From Robiginitomaculum sp. (GTDB lineage: Bacteria > Pseudomonadota > Alphaproteobacteria > Caulobacterales > Maricaulaceae), in contig NVVV01000024.1 in the NCBI GenBank assembly GCA_002733495.1, positions 1 to 39,005 of the forward strand: a DNA stretch of 39,005 nt, in the 5' to 3' direction. Position 1 is the first letter of the stretch; each line of letters starts with the position of its first letter. A model generated the notes under the pieces. That model was not told where the DNA came from and ran no database searches. It saw only the letters and a program-made list of their open reading frames with translations. Below, piece after piece: positions 7,583 to 18,770 of this stretch. The position numbers and the translations under genes are program-made.

Positions 7583-9012
7583 AACGCTGCGGCCCGGGGC
7601 AAGTCTGCAACGAAGGTGCGCTCATCGGTACCGTGAATGCGGCTTAAGTCTCTGGACCTATAGATGAACGGTGCGAAGCGGTAATTGTCGTCAGCCAAAG
7701 TGGTGTAGTGGCGCGAATCCGTGCCTTGCAAGGTTAGAAACGGTGCAACGGGGATAGAGCCAAAAACGGCTGTAATGCTTTGTTCAATGTCATGATACCC
7801 TTGTGAGCGGGTAGAGGATTGTGCAGTAGGCTCGCGCGCTCCGACCACTTCAATGGTGATGCGCGCATCGTTGATGATGGCTTCGGCGCGGGTTTTGATG
7901 GCGGCGGCATTGTCGCGCGGATGAATGCGATAATTAATCATGGCGATGGTGCTTTGCGGCAGGATATTCACTTTAGTACCACCCCTGATGATCGTTGGGG
8001 CGGTCGTGGTGTGCAAGGCCGCCGCCGTGACCCTTTTGCCGGCCAGTTGCTTTTTCACCATCGGGCCGGTCAGCCACAGGTTGGCCAGAACCATACGCTG
8101 TACAAACGGCATTTCCGTTGCGATGGCATGCAAAAACGCGACCATGCTCTGGTCGAGAACCAGGGGGTAGGGGTTGTCACTGATGGAGACAACGGCCCGG
8201 GCTGCAATGCTTACAGCAGTATCATGACCCGGTGTGGCCGAATGCCCGCCGGGCGCGTTCGCAGTCAGGCGCAGGGTTGTGGAACCTTTTTCAGCAATGG
8301 AAATCAAAGCCAAAGGCTGGGCAAAGCCAGGAATGATGCCCTTGGTTAGTGCCGAGCCTTCATCAAGGGTCCAGGCAAAGTGAACGCCGCGTTGTTTCAG
8401 CACATCGGCAATGGTGCCGGCACCATCAAAGCCGCCGACCTCCTCGTCATGGCCAAACATCAAATAGATGTCGCGTGTTGGTTGAAACCCCGCAGTGGCC
8501 AAATGCTCCACAGCTTCCATCAAGGTGATCAATTGTCCTTTGTTGTCCAGCGTGCCCCGTCCCCACACGGCCCCGTCTTGCCGGGCACCGGAATAGGGCG
8601 GACGTGTCCAGCCTTTTTCCGTGCCAGCTTCCACCGGGACAACGTCAATATGGGCAATAAAACCGATGGGTTTGCTATCCGGGTCAGTGCCTTTCCACCG
8701 ATACAATAGACTTTTCCCGTTCACTACCTCGCGGCTCATGGCGGTGTGTGCGGTCGGATAATTGTCTTGCAAGAAACTGGAAAAATCTGCAAAGGCCTGG
8801 TTGTCGTGGGTGCGGTTTCCCCAGGATATGGTCTTGATTTGCACCGCCCGCGAGAGGCGTTCGGCAATGGCCTCGGCTGAATACACGGATGAATTGGCAA
8901 GGGTGCCCTCTGCGACTTTAACAGCAGGGGATAGCATCATGGTCCGTGCGACCACAATAATGACCAGTGCAATCAAGGCCGCCGTTATAGCTAGCGTCAG
9001 TGTTTTGAACAT
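7543..9012 (-). CDS. Membrane-anchored M20 family metallopeptidase
   Basis: This 489-residue M20 peptidase resembles the carboxypeptidase S / PM20D1 branch. An N-terminal hydrophobic helix (about residues 5-27) without a clear cleavage site suggests a periplasm-facing anchor. The di-zinc site is intact: AHIDVVP, GTLDNKG, HDEEVGG, TLDEG and a late IHGTDER histidine. GGHSATPG begins the lid/dimerisation domain. The family hydrolyses C-terminal residues of peptides or N-acyl amino acids; the substrate here is unknown. It is 15 nt downstream of the methyltransferase-like lipoprotein gene on the same strand, so the two are probably co-transcribed. Its last 40 nt overlap the convergent regulator gene. 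Confidence 0.92.
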   Translation of the reverse strand: MFKTLTLAITAALIALVIIVVARTMMLSPAVKVAEGTLANSSVYSAEAIAERLSRAVQIKTISWGNRTHDNQAFADFSSFLQDNYPTAHTAMSREVVNGKSLLYRWKGTDPDSKPIGFIAHIDVVPVEAGTEKGWTRPPYSGARQDGAVWGRGTLDNKGQLITLMEAVEHLATAGFQPTRDIYLMFGHDEEVGGFDGAGTIADVLKQRGVHFAWTLDEGSALTKGIIPGFAQPLALISIAEKGSTTLRLTANAPGGHSATPGHDTAVSIAARAVVSISDNPYPLVLDQSMVAFLHAIATEMPFVQRMVLANLWLTGPMVKKQLAGKRVTAAALHTTTAPTIIRGGTKVNILPQSTIAMINYRIHPRDNAAAIKTRAEAIINDARITIEVVGAREPTAQSSTRSQGYHDIEQSITAVFGSIPVAPFLTLQGTDSRHYTTLADDNYRFAPFIYRSRDLSRIHGTDERTFVADLPRAAAFYEALIRAASDTR

Positions 9013-9027
9013 AATAAACTCGTGGTA

Positions 9028-9951
9028 TCAGGACGGTTTGCGAAACCGCAGGGTCATGCGATCGGATTCGCCAATGGCGACATAATCCTCTCGCTTGGTT
9101 TCGTCCTTGCCCCGCAGAGAAGGGGGCAGGGTCCACACGCCACCTTCATAATCAGCGGTGTCTTTGGGGTTAGCATTGATCTCGCTGGCTTCATCCAGCA
9201 CAAAGCCGCCTTTTTCAAACATATCAATGACATAGGATTGCTTCATATAGCCCTTATTGCCTGTGGTGTCATAATCCACATCGCCATAGTCTTCCCTGGC
9301 CCGGTGTTGCACCACACCAACAATGCCGCCGGGCTTTAGAAGGGCGTAGCTGTTGGCAATAGATTCTTCAAAGAACTTAGGGTCAATACGGTTCAGATGG
9401 TGGATGGCGCGGATGAAAAAAACGCCGTCCATAGTGCCCTTGTCTTGGTCAGGCACCATGCTGAAGAGAAACGCCCCTTTAATGGCGGCGTTTTCCGGGC
9501 CATTACGCTTGGCGGTTTCGGGGTATTTTTGTGGCCACTGTTTATATTCAGCCAAAGCATCATCACTGATTACTCTGTCCGCAGCGTTAAAAATGCCCGT
9601 GCGCAAATCCGGGCTATAATTAATGCCATACCAGCCGCCATCGGGCGAAACATAGGGCAGAAGAACACGTGTGTACCAGCCGCCACCGGGTAAAACCTCG
9701 ACCAGATTATCACTGGGCGACAGGTCGAAAAATGCCATGGTTTTCGCCGTATGGCGATAAACATCGCGGGCGCGGTCTTTTTCACGGCGCGGATCGGCCA
9801 GTACGGCGTCCAGCTTGGCACTATCAATGCGAGCGACCTTTGTGTGTTCAGTCGCCTCCCTTTTGTCACCCGTATTGGCTGTACCTTGCGGGGCACTGCA
9901 CCCGGCCAGTACGACCAGGGCTGTTGCCGTTAGCATCATCAGTTTTGACAT
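9028..9951 (-). CDS. Methyltransferase-like lipoprotein
   Basis: This protein has about 307 residues. It opens with a lipoprotein signal peptide, MSKLMMLTATALVVLAGC, where the final Cys is the lipidation site. The mature part holds a Rossmann-like methyltransferase core: VEVLPGGGWYTRVLLPYVSP (motif I), FFIRAIHHLNRID and LLKPGGIVGVVQHR. This matches a family annotated as predicted methyltransferases (COG4798-type) often found with export signals. Finding SAM-dependent chemistry outside the cytoplasm would be odd, so the real activity is unclear. The ATG at 9951 has GGGAGAG upstream, better than the ATG at 9966. The M20 peptidase gene follows 15 nt downstream. Confidence 0.9.
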   Translation of the reverse strand: MSKLMMLTATALVVLAGCSAPQGTANTGDKREATEHTKVARIDSAKLDAVLADPRREKDRARDVYRHTAKTMAFFDLSPSDNLVEVLPGGGWYTRVLLPYVSPDGGWYGINYSPDLRTGIFNAADRVISDDALAEYKQWPQKYPETAKRNGPENAAIKGAFLFSMVPDQDKGTMDGVFFIRAIHHLNRIDPKFFEESIANSYALLKPGGIVGVVQHRAREDYGDVDYDTTGNKGYMKQSYVIDMFEKGGFVLDEASEINANPKDTADYEGGVWTLPPSLRGKDETKREDYVAIGESDRMTLRFRKPS

Positions 9952-10070
9952 AATTCTCTCCCACATTCTTTGAGCGGACTGTGCCCTCTAACAGGGTAAA
10001 GTTCAACAGAGATAAAAGTGCAGGGTATCACGTTTATGTCATGAAATGGCTGCGAAAATATGGTTGTTGG

Positions 10071-13000
10071 TTATTTCTCCTCCATGGGAGCCTGATCCTG
10101 GTACCATAATTTTGGCAAAGTCCTTTGTCGGGGCCAAATTTCCTCCAGCGTGTCATCGTTATAAAGTCGGCCATTCATCATCACCCGATAAATATCGACG
10201 GTGTTTTTGATATCTTCGCGCGGGTCGGCATTCATAATCACCAAATCAGCAAATTTATCTGGCTCAATTGAGCCCACTTCATCGCCATGGCCGATGATAT
10301 GGGCGCTGTCGATTGTCGCCGCTTTGAGCACCTCCATCGGGGTAGCATTCCCAGAGCCAAGCGCCCACATTTCCCAATGATAGCCAAGACCCTGAAACTG
10401 CCCATGGCTGCCAATGCCGATCCGGCCACCAGCGCGCTGTATCTTGATGGCGCTGTCGGCAACGCGGGTAAAGGCATATTCCTCATCGCGGACCCACGGG
10501 CGGCGTTTGGTCGAACTGTCAAGAATGCTGTGCGGCATAAAACGGTTCATTTTGGGGTCATCGTGGGGGTTCATCCGGGTGTAAAAATAGTTCTCCGCCC
10601 ATGGCCCGCCATAGGTCACCAGCAGCGTCGGCGTATAGCCAATGCCGGTTTGCGCCGCCAATTGCACGACGTCCTTGTACAAAGGAATGATGGGCAGGTT
10701 ATGCTCGTTGCCGGCAAAACCATCAATCATATGGGTCAGGTCCAGTTTGGCGTCCAGACCGCCTTCGGTGGTGGGCATAATCCCAACCTCTTTGGCCGCC
10801 TGAACAATATATTGCCTGCGTTTTCGGTTGCCGGTAATATAGGCCTTGATGTTTTTGGTCCGGTAATTTTCTTTATACCGGGTCAGCACATTCACGGCCT
10901 GTTTTTTTGACTCAATGGCGGTATCTGAAAACACGCCCGGCCCCGTTGACCAGGCCCGAAGTCCGATAATCCGACCGGCTTCGACCAGGTCCTGATAAAC
11001 AAAAATATCAGTGGTACCTGTTTGCACGTCCAGACCGCTGGTCACCCCATAGGCGACATTGGCCAGAAACGGCCAGAAGTGCTCTTCAATCACTTCATTA
11101 CGGCTCCAATTGCGCCAATGGGCATGGCTGTCGACAAAGCCGGGGGTGATGAACTTGCCGGTCATGTCGCGGGTTTCTGCATCGTCAGGGATGGTCAGGC
11201 TGCCTTCTTCGCCCACAGCAACAAACCGGCCATTTGTGATCAACAGGTCTGCGTTCTCAATGGTGCCCTGCGCGCCCATGGTGATAACCGTTGCGCCGCG
11301 CAGCAATAGGCTGCCTTCGGGGTTGTCACGGGGGACCACCACATCAACCTTGAAGCTTTTATAGGGTTTTGGCTCTTCTTTTTCGTCTTCCTCATCGGCG
11401 TCAGCTTCCGGCGGCTCTGCTTTACTTTCCTCCGCCGCCTCGTCCTTGTTTTGGTCGTCTTCTCCGGCTTTTTCGTCTTTGTCTTCTTTTTCAGGCTTGA
11501 CCCAAACCACCTCATCCAAAGCTTGCGTGTAAATTGTGCTGCCTACAGACCAGATGATGCTTTGGCCATCTTTCGACCAGTCAAAATAATCGACGCCAAT
11601 ATCAGATAAGGTATTTAGTGGCACCGCCGGTTTGGCCAAATTTATGGTAATGGCCTTGCGATTGATGGTGGGGACCGCGACCAATTGCAATTGTTCCTGT
11701 GACCGGGCCAGCGCGTATTGGCCATTCGGGCTGAGGCGTATATCGCGCGCCGGGACGGGCTTGGTCGCAGAATAAAATCCCGCGCCGGTGACTTTCACAT
11801 GATCCCGCCGGTCTGTGCCATCCAGCCGGATAGAAAATAGGCCGCTTTCGCCGCCATACAAATAGACGCGATCCGGGGCATTGCCAAAGTGGACGGTATT
11901 AAAATTACTGCCGGGCAGAATAACCCGTGGAACACCGCTTTTTATGTTCAGTGCGATCAGATCACGCTGCGCATTTGGGGCCGATTCGTTAAACTGGTCA
12001 TTCGAGGCCCGTATGACGACAATCTCGCTGCCATCAGGGGTGAAATTGGGTTCGGTATAATAGCCCGAAATTTTGCTAATCTGCTCTGGTCTGGATCGGC
12101 CATTGGCGCGCATACGCCAGACATGGCCACCTTTGGTCGTCCAGCTGACAAAGGTGAGGTATTTCCCATCCCTGGACCAGCTTGGCTGAAAGACATTGGT
12201 GCCCGCACGGGCCAGCTTGACGGGCTTGGCATCGGCCTGCAACGCCATGGAGTATAATTCTCCCAACGCAGAAAACACCGCAAAATCGCCCGAAGGGGCC
12301 AAAGCCGGGCGTTGGATCATGCGGGCAATAACCGGCCCGGTGGCGTCCTTGGTCTGATTAATCAGGCTGGGGCCAACATCAATATTCACTTTGGCAGTAA
12401 AGGGAATGTTGCTGCGCGCGCCATCGGCCAGATCAATGCGCTCTATTTTGCCGCCACTGGTGGTAATAATTGCGCGGCCATCGGGGGTGAAACTATAGGC
12501 CGGCAGCAAGTCGCGCGTGGCGCGTGATTCCTGATCGTCCCGTGTGACCGGATAGGCCAGCCAGCGATCTTCGCCGGTTTGCAAGTCGCGCACACGCAAG
12601 CCGGTTTGCGCCTCGAAACGGGTGCCATAGACTAGGGTTTTGCCATCAGGTGAAATTTGTGGGCGCACGGCTCCGCCATAGGCCGTTACAATGGTGTCGG
12701 TGGTGCCCTCGTGTAAATCCCGGCGCACGATGCGCCACGGGAAGTTTGTCATATTATACTGAAAACCGCCCAATCGTGTGGCGTAATAAAGATAGCGTCC
12801 ATCGGCAGACGGGGAGACCCCTTGGGCGTTTGGCTGTTTGTCACGGGGTGTTTTGTCGCCCTTGGGTTTGGATTTTGTAATTTGAACGCCCTTGCCGCCC
12901 AGCTTGTGGTACATCCAAATTTCATTTGCCCCGATCCCGCCGGATATTTGCGAGATGAAAACGTAATTGCCATCGGCTGACCAGGCGGGGCTCATGCCAT

Positions 13001-13481
13001 CGCCTTTGCTCATCGAGGAGCGTTTTTTAGGTTTGCTGCCATCGGCATTGGCAATGTACAGATTTTCCGATCCATCCTGATCAGACAGAAAGGCAATCTG
13101 TTTCCCGTCAGGCGAATATACCGGCTGTGACTGAAACCCCATGCCTGTGACGATGGCTGTGGCTTCGCCGCCGGTGCTGGGCATGGTGTAAAGGTCGCCC
13201 AAAAGTTCAAAGATGATGGTTTGCCCATCGGGGGATATGTCCAGGGATGCCCATGTCACTTCATCGGTCTCAAATGTGACGCTGCGCGTTGCTTTTAGGG
13301 GTAGGCCTTTTTTCTTGTCTTTCTTTTTATCTTCTGATGCCGCCTCATCAGCGCTTTGCACGCCTTGATCAGGATGCAATATCTGGGCATTAAAGTCCTG
13401 CGCATTGGCAATCGGTGCCACCAGAAAGCTGGTGGCCAGCAAAGCAATGATCTGCGTTTTTTTGGATTTAACAATAGCCAT
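10071..13481 (-). CDS. Exported TolB-like propeller / amidohydrolase fusion
   Basis: This very large protein (about 1136 residues) has a signal peptide (MAIVKSKKTQIIALLATSFLVA, cleavage near ANA-Q). Its N-terminal two thirds carries many PD40/TolB-like blades: ISPDGQTIIF, YSPDGKQIAF, WSADGNYVF, WSRDGKYLTF, FTPDGSEIVV, LSPNGQYALA. A strongly acidic, low-complexity Glu/Asp/Lys linker (encoded around 11360-11500) leads into an amidohydrolase: GKFITPGFVDSHAHW with the metal-binding HxH, IKAYITGNRKRRQ, GIGSHGQ and a GSIEPDKFADLVIMN end. Such fusions are periplasmic or secreted and assigned to peptide or cyclic-amide hydrolysis; the substrate is unknown. The ATG at 13481 is chosen (GGGGAGGGG upstream) over the TTG at 13487. 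It stands alone, 113 nt downstream of guaA. Confidence 0.93.
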   Translation of the reverse strand: MAIVKSKKTQIIALLATSFLVAPIANAQDFNAQILHPDQGVQSADEAASEDKKKDKKKGLPLKATRSVTFETDEVTWASLDISPDGQTIIFELLGDLYTMPSTGGEATAIVTGMGFQSQPVYSPDGKQIAFLSDQDGSENLYIANADGSKPKKRSSMSKGDGMSPAWSADGNYVFISQISGGIGANEIWMYHKLGGKGVQITKSKPKGDKTPRDKQPNAQGVSPSADGRYLYYATRLGGFQYNMTNFPWRIVRRDLHEGTTDTIVTAYGGAVRPQISPDGKTLVYGTRFEAQTGLRVRDLQTGEDRWLAYPVTRDDQESRATRDLLPAYSFTPDGRAIITTSGGKIERIDLADGARSNIPFTAKVNIDVGPSLINQTKDATGPVIARMIQRPALAPSGDFAVFSALGELYSMALQADAKPVKLARAGTNVFQPSWSRDGKYLTFVSWTTKGGHVWRMRANGRSRPEQISKISGYYTEPNFTPDGSEIVVIRASNDQFNESAPNAQRDLIALNIKSGVPRVILPGSNFNTVHFGNAPDRVYLYGGESGLFSIRLDGTDRRDHVKVTGAGFYSATKPVPARDIRLSPNGQYALARSQEQLQLVAVPTINRKAITINLAKPAVPLNTLSDIGVDYFDWSKDGQSIIWSVGSTIYTQALDEVVWVKPEKEDKDEKAGEDDQNKDEAAEESKAEPPEADADEEDEKEEPKPYKSFKVDVVVPRDNPEGSLLLRGATVITMGAQGTIENADLLITNGRFVAVGEEGSLTIPDDAETRDMTGKFITPGFVDSHAHWRNWSRNEVIEEHFWPFLANVAYGVTSGLDVQTGTTDIFVYQDLVEAGRIIGLRAWSTGPGVFSDTAIESKKQAVNVLTRYKENYRTKNIKAYITGNRKRRQYIVQAAKEVGIMPTTEGGLDAKLDLTHMIDGFAGNEHNLPIIPLYKDVVQLAAQTGIGYTPTLLVTYGGPWAENYFYTRMNPHDDPKMNRFMPHSILDSSTKRRPWVRDEEYAFTRVADSAIKIQRAGGRIGIGSHGQFQGLGYHWEMWALGSGNATPMEVLKAATIDSAHIIGHGDEVGSIEPDKFADLVIMNADPREDIKNTVDIYRVMMNGRLYNDDTLEEIWPRQRTLPKLWYQDQAPMEEK

Positions 13482-13594
13482 ATTCAACCCCTCCCCGAGT
13501 TTTGATGAACTATCAAGACCTCTAGTGCTTTCGTCAACTTAACGAGAATTAACACTTGCGTGAAAAACGCCAATAATGGGGAGGGATGTAAGGC

Positions 13595-15145
13595 TTATTC
13601 CCACTCAATGGTGCCGGGGGGCTTTGAGGTCACATCATAGACCACCCGGTTAATGCCGCGCACTTCATTGATGATGCGCGTCGACATGCGGCCCAGAACT
13701 TCATGATCAAACGGGAAATAATCGGCGGTCATGCCATCGGTTGATGTTACAGCGCGCAAGGCCAATACATAGTCATAGGTGCGCTCGTCCCCCATCACGC
13801 CGACGGTGCGCACGGGTAAGAGCACCGCAAAGGCTTGCCAGATGTCATCATAAAGCCCGGCCTTTTTAATTTCATCGAGATAAACCGCATCGGCCTTTTG
13901 CAAGATGGCAACGCGTTCCGGCGTGATCTCCCCGGGAATACGAATGGCCAGGCCTGGGCCGGGGAAGGGGTGGCGGGCGACAAATTGCTCGTTCAGGCCC
14001 AATTCGCGCCCCAAGGCACGCACTTCGTCCTTGAACAGCTCACGTAAGGGTTCCACCAGCTTCATTTTCATGCGCGCGGGCAGGCCGCCGACATTATGGT
14101 GTGATTTTATCGTCACCGATGGGCCGCCATCAAACGAGACGCTTTCGATCACGTCCGGGTAAAGCGTGCCTTGCGCCAGAAAGTCCGCGCCGCCAACGGC
14201 GCTGGCTTCGCGATCAAAAATATCAATAAACAGGCCACCGATGATTTTGCGTTTTTTTTCCGGGTCGGAAACCCCGGTCAGCTTGCCCAAAAACTCATCA
14301 CCTGCATCCACATGCACCAGCGGGATATTGTAATGGTCGCGAAACAGGCTGACCACTTCGTTCGCTTCATTGGCCCGCATCAGGCCGGTATCCACGAATA
14401 CACAGGTGAGCTGATCTCCAATGGCTTCGTGCAACAACACCGCCACAACCGAACTGTCCACGCCGCCGGAAAGGCCGCAAATAACCTTGCCCTTGCCTAC
14501 TTGAGCGCGAATTTTGGCGATCTCTTCGGCGCGAAAGGCGGCCATGGTCCAATCGCCCAAAAGGCCAGCAATGCCATGGGTGAAATTGCGTAAGATACGC
14601 GCGCCGCAGGGGGTGTGTACCACTTCGGGGTGAAACTGCACCGCATAGATTTTGCGGCCCTCATCGGCGATGGCGGCATAGGGGGCGTTCTCTGATCTGG
14701 CAATCACGTCAAAGCCATCGGGTAGGCTTTCCACCCGGTCGCCATGGCTCATCCAGACGGCCTCAAAGGGCGACAGGTCGGCAAACAGCGGGCTGTCCTT
14801 GATAATCTCGATCTGCGCCCGGCCAAATTCGCGCTCTTCGCTGCTTTGTACCGTGCCGCCAAGCTGTTCACAGATCACCTGTTCGCCATAACAAATGCCC
14901 AAAATAGGAACGCCTAAGTTAAAGATTGCCTCTGGGGCGCGGGGGCTATTATCCCAATGAACCGAAGAGGGGCCACCAGAAAGGATCACCGCCTTGGGGG
15001 CAAAGCGGTCTAAAAACCTTTTCCCCAGCCGGTTATAAGGGTGCACTTCGCAATAGACGCCGCTCTCTCGCAAACGCCGTGCGATCAGTTGCGTAACCTG
15101 GCTGCCAAAATCTACAATGAGAACGTGTTCGTGCTGGGCGCTCAT
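13595..15145 (-). CDS. guaA: GMP synthase (glutamine-hydrolysing)
   Basis: GuaA converts XMP, glutamine and ATP to GMP, the last step of guanine nucleotide synthesis. The class I amidotransferase domain comes first: [18 protein letters not shown], the nucleophile motif GICYGEQ, and HPEVVHT. The ATP pyrophosphatase domain shows the P-loop [10 protein letters not shown], and the dimerisation/XMP domain ends with PPGTIEWE, the usual GuaA C-terminus. About 516 residues is normal. Starts at 15145 and 15151 (two codons apart) are both possible behind AGGAAAG. Note that the amidotransferase motif reads Cys-Tyr-Gly-Glu-Gln, where Gly-Met-Gln is more common. It is the last gene of the guaB-yjbR-rsmB-guaA cluster, separated from rsmB by a repeat-bearing gap. 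Confidence 0.97.
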   Translation of the reverse strand: MSAQHEHVLIVDFGSQVTQLIARRLRESGVYCEVHPYNRLGKRFLDRFAPKAVILSGGPSSVHWDNSPRAPEAIFNLGVPILGICYGEQVICEQLGGTVQSSEEREFGRAQIEIIKDSPLFADLSPFEAVWMSHGDRVESLPDGFDVIARSENAPYAAIADEGRKIYAVQFHPEVVHTPCGARILRNFTHGIAGLLGDWTMAAFRAEEIAKIRAQVGKGKVICGLSGGVDSSVVAVLLHEAIGDQLTCVFVDTGLMRANEANEVVSLFRDHYNIPLVHVDAGDEFLGKLTGVSDPEKKRKIIGGLFIDIFDREASAVGGADFLAQGTLYPDVIESVSFDGGPSVTIKSHHNVGGLPARMKMKLVEPLRELFKDEVRALGRELGLNEQFVARHPFPGPGLAIRIPGEITPERVAILQKADAVYLDEIKKAGLYDDIWQAFAVLLPVRTVGVMGDERTYDYVLALRAVTSTDGMTADYFPFDHEVLGRMSTRIINEVRGINRVVYDVTSKPPGTIEWE

Positions 15146-15177
15146 AATCATCTTTCCTGCATATGTGGCACGGCTTT

Positions 15178-15283
15178 ATCCTTCGACAAGCTCAGGATGA
15201 GGCGTGTTTGTGAGGTATGGGCACTTTCGCCCTCACCCTGAGGGATTTCCGAAGGAAATTGTCTCGAAGGGCGAAGGACGAGG
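15178..15283. repeat. Intergenic hairpin repeat, copy 1 (family B)
   Basis: Between rsmB and guaA lies a hairpin ATCCT/AGGAT at 15178-15198. The main unit follows at 15231-15283: CCTCACCCTGAGGGATT, then a small hairpin ATTTCC-GAA-GGAAAT, then CGAAGGGCGAAGGA. The same unit is present in reverse orientation at 18612-18660. Lying inside the gua cluster, it may affect mRNA stability or read-through into guaA. Confidence 0.75.
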
Positions 15284-15287
15284 GGGC

Positions 15288-16592
15288 TCATGCGCGTCTT
15301 TCCAAAAGGGCAACAAAAAAGCCATCGGTACCGATGCGAGCCGGACTAAGGCGCAAGGCCCCGTCCGGGGTTTCGCATTTTTGCAGGGCCGCTTTGCCAT
15401 CTTCGGCCAACAGGCCGCTTTTTTCCATAGTCTGCAATACCGGGGCAAAATGAAAATCTTTATGGGTTTCAAGAAATGCGGCCAGCCGGTCTTCGTTTTC
15501 TTCCATAAAAACCGAACAGGTCACATAGACCAGATGCCCGCCGGGGCGCACAAAGGGCGCGGCCTCACTCAAAACCGTGTCTTGTTCGCGCTGGCGCCGT
15601 TCCAGTTGTTGTTCGGTTAAGCGCCATTTGGTGTCCGGGTGGCGTCGCCATGTGCCAGACCCGGTGCAGGGCGCATCAACAAACACCACATCCATTTTGC
15701 CCTGGTGCTCGTCAGGCACGCCGCCATCAACCGGATTGCAAATCTGCACATTGCGCACACCGGCGCGTTTGGCGCGATGGTATAGCGGCTTTAACCGGCG
15801 CGCATCGCGATCATAGGCGTAAAGCTGGCCGGTATTGTTCATCAGGGCGCTTAAGGCCAATGTCTTGCCGCCGCCACCGGCGCAATAATCCATCACCTGC
15901 GCGCCGCCAATATTGCCGGCCGCCGCCGTGACGATCTGGCTACCCAGATCCTGTACCTCGACCCAGCCCTTGTTATAGGCCGGGATGACGGTCACCGCCG
16001 GGGCCTTTTTGGCCGGGTCCGGGGCTTTGATCTGCGCGGCATTGTTCAGGATCGGCGCGGCCTTGGCCTTCACTGATTTTAGCGCCGACAAAGCTTTTTC
16101 CGGCGTGGCCTTTAAGGTGTTCAGGCGCAAATCCACGCTGGCTCGCTGGCCAAAGGCGCGGGCCTCTTTCGCGGCTTTGTCGCCAAAGGCCCGTGTCAGC
16201 AAAGGCAAAACCCATGCCGGCACATCGCCGCCTGTATCACGATCCAGCGTGTTTTCCTGTGCAAGCGTGGTTTGTTCATCATCGGTCAAAGCCCCCGGTC
16301 CGTGGGGCTCTTCGGCGGCCCATTCGCCAAGGGTTTTTGTTGGCGTTTGCCAAAGAAAATGCAAGGCCCCGAGCACCAGCGCCCGGGGGCTGTCTTCGCC
16401 CATTAGAGTGGCCAGCGAAGTGCGGCGACGCAACACATCCAGACACAGGCCGGAAATCCACGCCCGGTCCTTGGCCCCGGCATAGCGGTTTTGGCGGCCC
16501 CAATCGGCAATGGCGGTTTTCAGGGGCACCCGGCGGCTGGTAAAATCCTTCAGGATTTCCATAGCTGCCGTTAATTTACCGCTTTCTCTCAT
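15288..16592 (-). CDS. rsmB: 16S rRNA m5C methyltransferase, RsmB/NOP2 family
   Basis: This SAM-dependent RNA cytosine-5 methyltransferase has 434 residues. It has a helical N-terminal region (about 1-140) and a catalytic domain with MDYCAGGGGKTLAL (motif I), VFVDAPCTGSGTWRRHPD (PCT motif) and VYVTCSVFMEEN (catalytic TC motif). Both catalytic cysteines are present. RsmB normally modifies C967 of 16S rRNA; the N-terminus is divergent, so the exact target base is inferred. The ATG overlaps the stop codon of the YjbR gene (ATGA), indicating translational coupling. It sits between guaB and guaA. Confidence 0.9.
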   Translation of the reverse strand: MRESGKLTAAMEILKDFTSRRVPLKTAIADWGRQNRYAGAKDRAWISGLCLDVLRRRTSLATLMGEDSPRALVLGALHFLWQTPTKTLGEWAAEEPHGPGALTDDEQTTLAQENTLDRDTGGDVPAWVLPLLTRAFGDKAAKEARAFGQRASVDLRLNTLKATPEKALSALKSVKAKAAPILNNAAQIKAPDPAKKAPAVTVIPAYNKGWVEVQDLGSQIVTAAAGNIGGAQVMDYCAGGGGKTLALSALMNNTGQLYAYDRDARRLKPLYHRAKRAGVRNVQICNPVDGGVPDEHQGKMDVVFVDAPCTGSGTWRRHPDTKWRLTEQQLERRQREQDTVLSEAAPFVRPGGHLVYVTCSVFMEENEDRLAAFLETHKDFHFAPVLQTMEKSGLLAEDGKAALQKCETPDGALRLSPARIGTDGFFVALLERRA

Positions 16593-16951
16593 GTACTCAG
16601 TCCTAATTCACGTTGTTTTTTCTTGGTCAGGCTCGCCGCGACAATGCGGTGCGAGCCAGCAATATAATCTTCCAAGTCGTTCTGGCTCAGTCCCGGCGTA
16701 TCATAATGCTGTATCCATAACATGCCGCGCGAAGCCAGATACGGTGCCGGGCGCAGACCGGGTTGGTCTTTAAGCATTTCAAAGCCAATGTCCGTTACTT
16801 TGAAGGTGACGCCAAGGGTTTCAGTTTTGCTCCACCCGGCTACGGCAAACATTTTTCCGCCCACTTTCCAGACATGCGCGCCGCCCCATTGCACCACCGT
16901 TGTGGTGGCGGGGAGGCCAGCGCAAAAGGCGTTGTATTCATCCAGCCCCAT
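16589..16951 (-). CDS. MmcQ/YjbR family protein
   Basis: This 120-residue MmcQ/YjbR-type protein (DUF419 fold) shows TTVVQWGGAHVWKVGGKMFAV near the start, then FKVTDIGFEML and the closing AGSHRIVAASLTKKKQREL helix. Members adopt a CyaY-like fold and are called DNA-binding, but a biochemical role is not established. Its ATG directly abuts the TAG stop of guaB with no intervening base, and its TGA overlaps the rsmB start. It is thus translationally coupled on both sides inside the gua cluster, and may depend on guaB translation. Confidence 0.9.
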   Translation of the reverse strand: MGLDEYNAFCAGLPATTTVVQWGGAHVWKVGGKMFAVAGWSKTETLGVTFKVTDIGFEMLKDQPGLRPAPYLASRGMLWIQHYDTPGLSQNDLEDYIAGSHRIVAASLTKKKQRELGLST

Positions 16952-18597
<1,646 letters not shown>

Positions 18598-18611
18598 GTG
18601 TTCGTTTAACG

Positions 18612-18660
18612 CCATCCTTCGCCCTTCGGGACGATTGCTGCGCAATCCCTCAGGGTGAGG
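18612..18660. repeat. Hairpin repeat, family B copy 2 (inverted)
   Basis: This is the reverse complement of the unit at 15231-15283. The outer arms CCTTCGCCCTTCG and CCCTCAGGGTGAGG are nearly identical. The inner hairpin is ATTGC-TGC-GCAAT here against ATTTCC-GAA-GGAAAT in copy 1: different sequence, same shape. Confidence 0.75.
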
Positions 18661-18770
18661 AAGCGCAGAATGAGGCAGGAGGGAGAATGAATGTACGTCG
18701 CCAATTGACATTGGCGGCAAATTCGCTTCATTGGCGCGGCTTCCTGAAAGTTTATATTTTGAGAGTTATT

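Noticed and set aside
10071-13481. Numerous 60-200 codon frames opposite the amidohydrolase, gua, fhs and cbb genes
   Set aside because: They are shadows of GC-rich coding sequence, with no conserved motifs or ribosome-binding sites.
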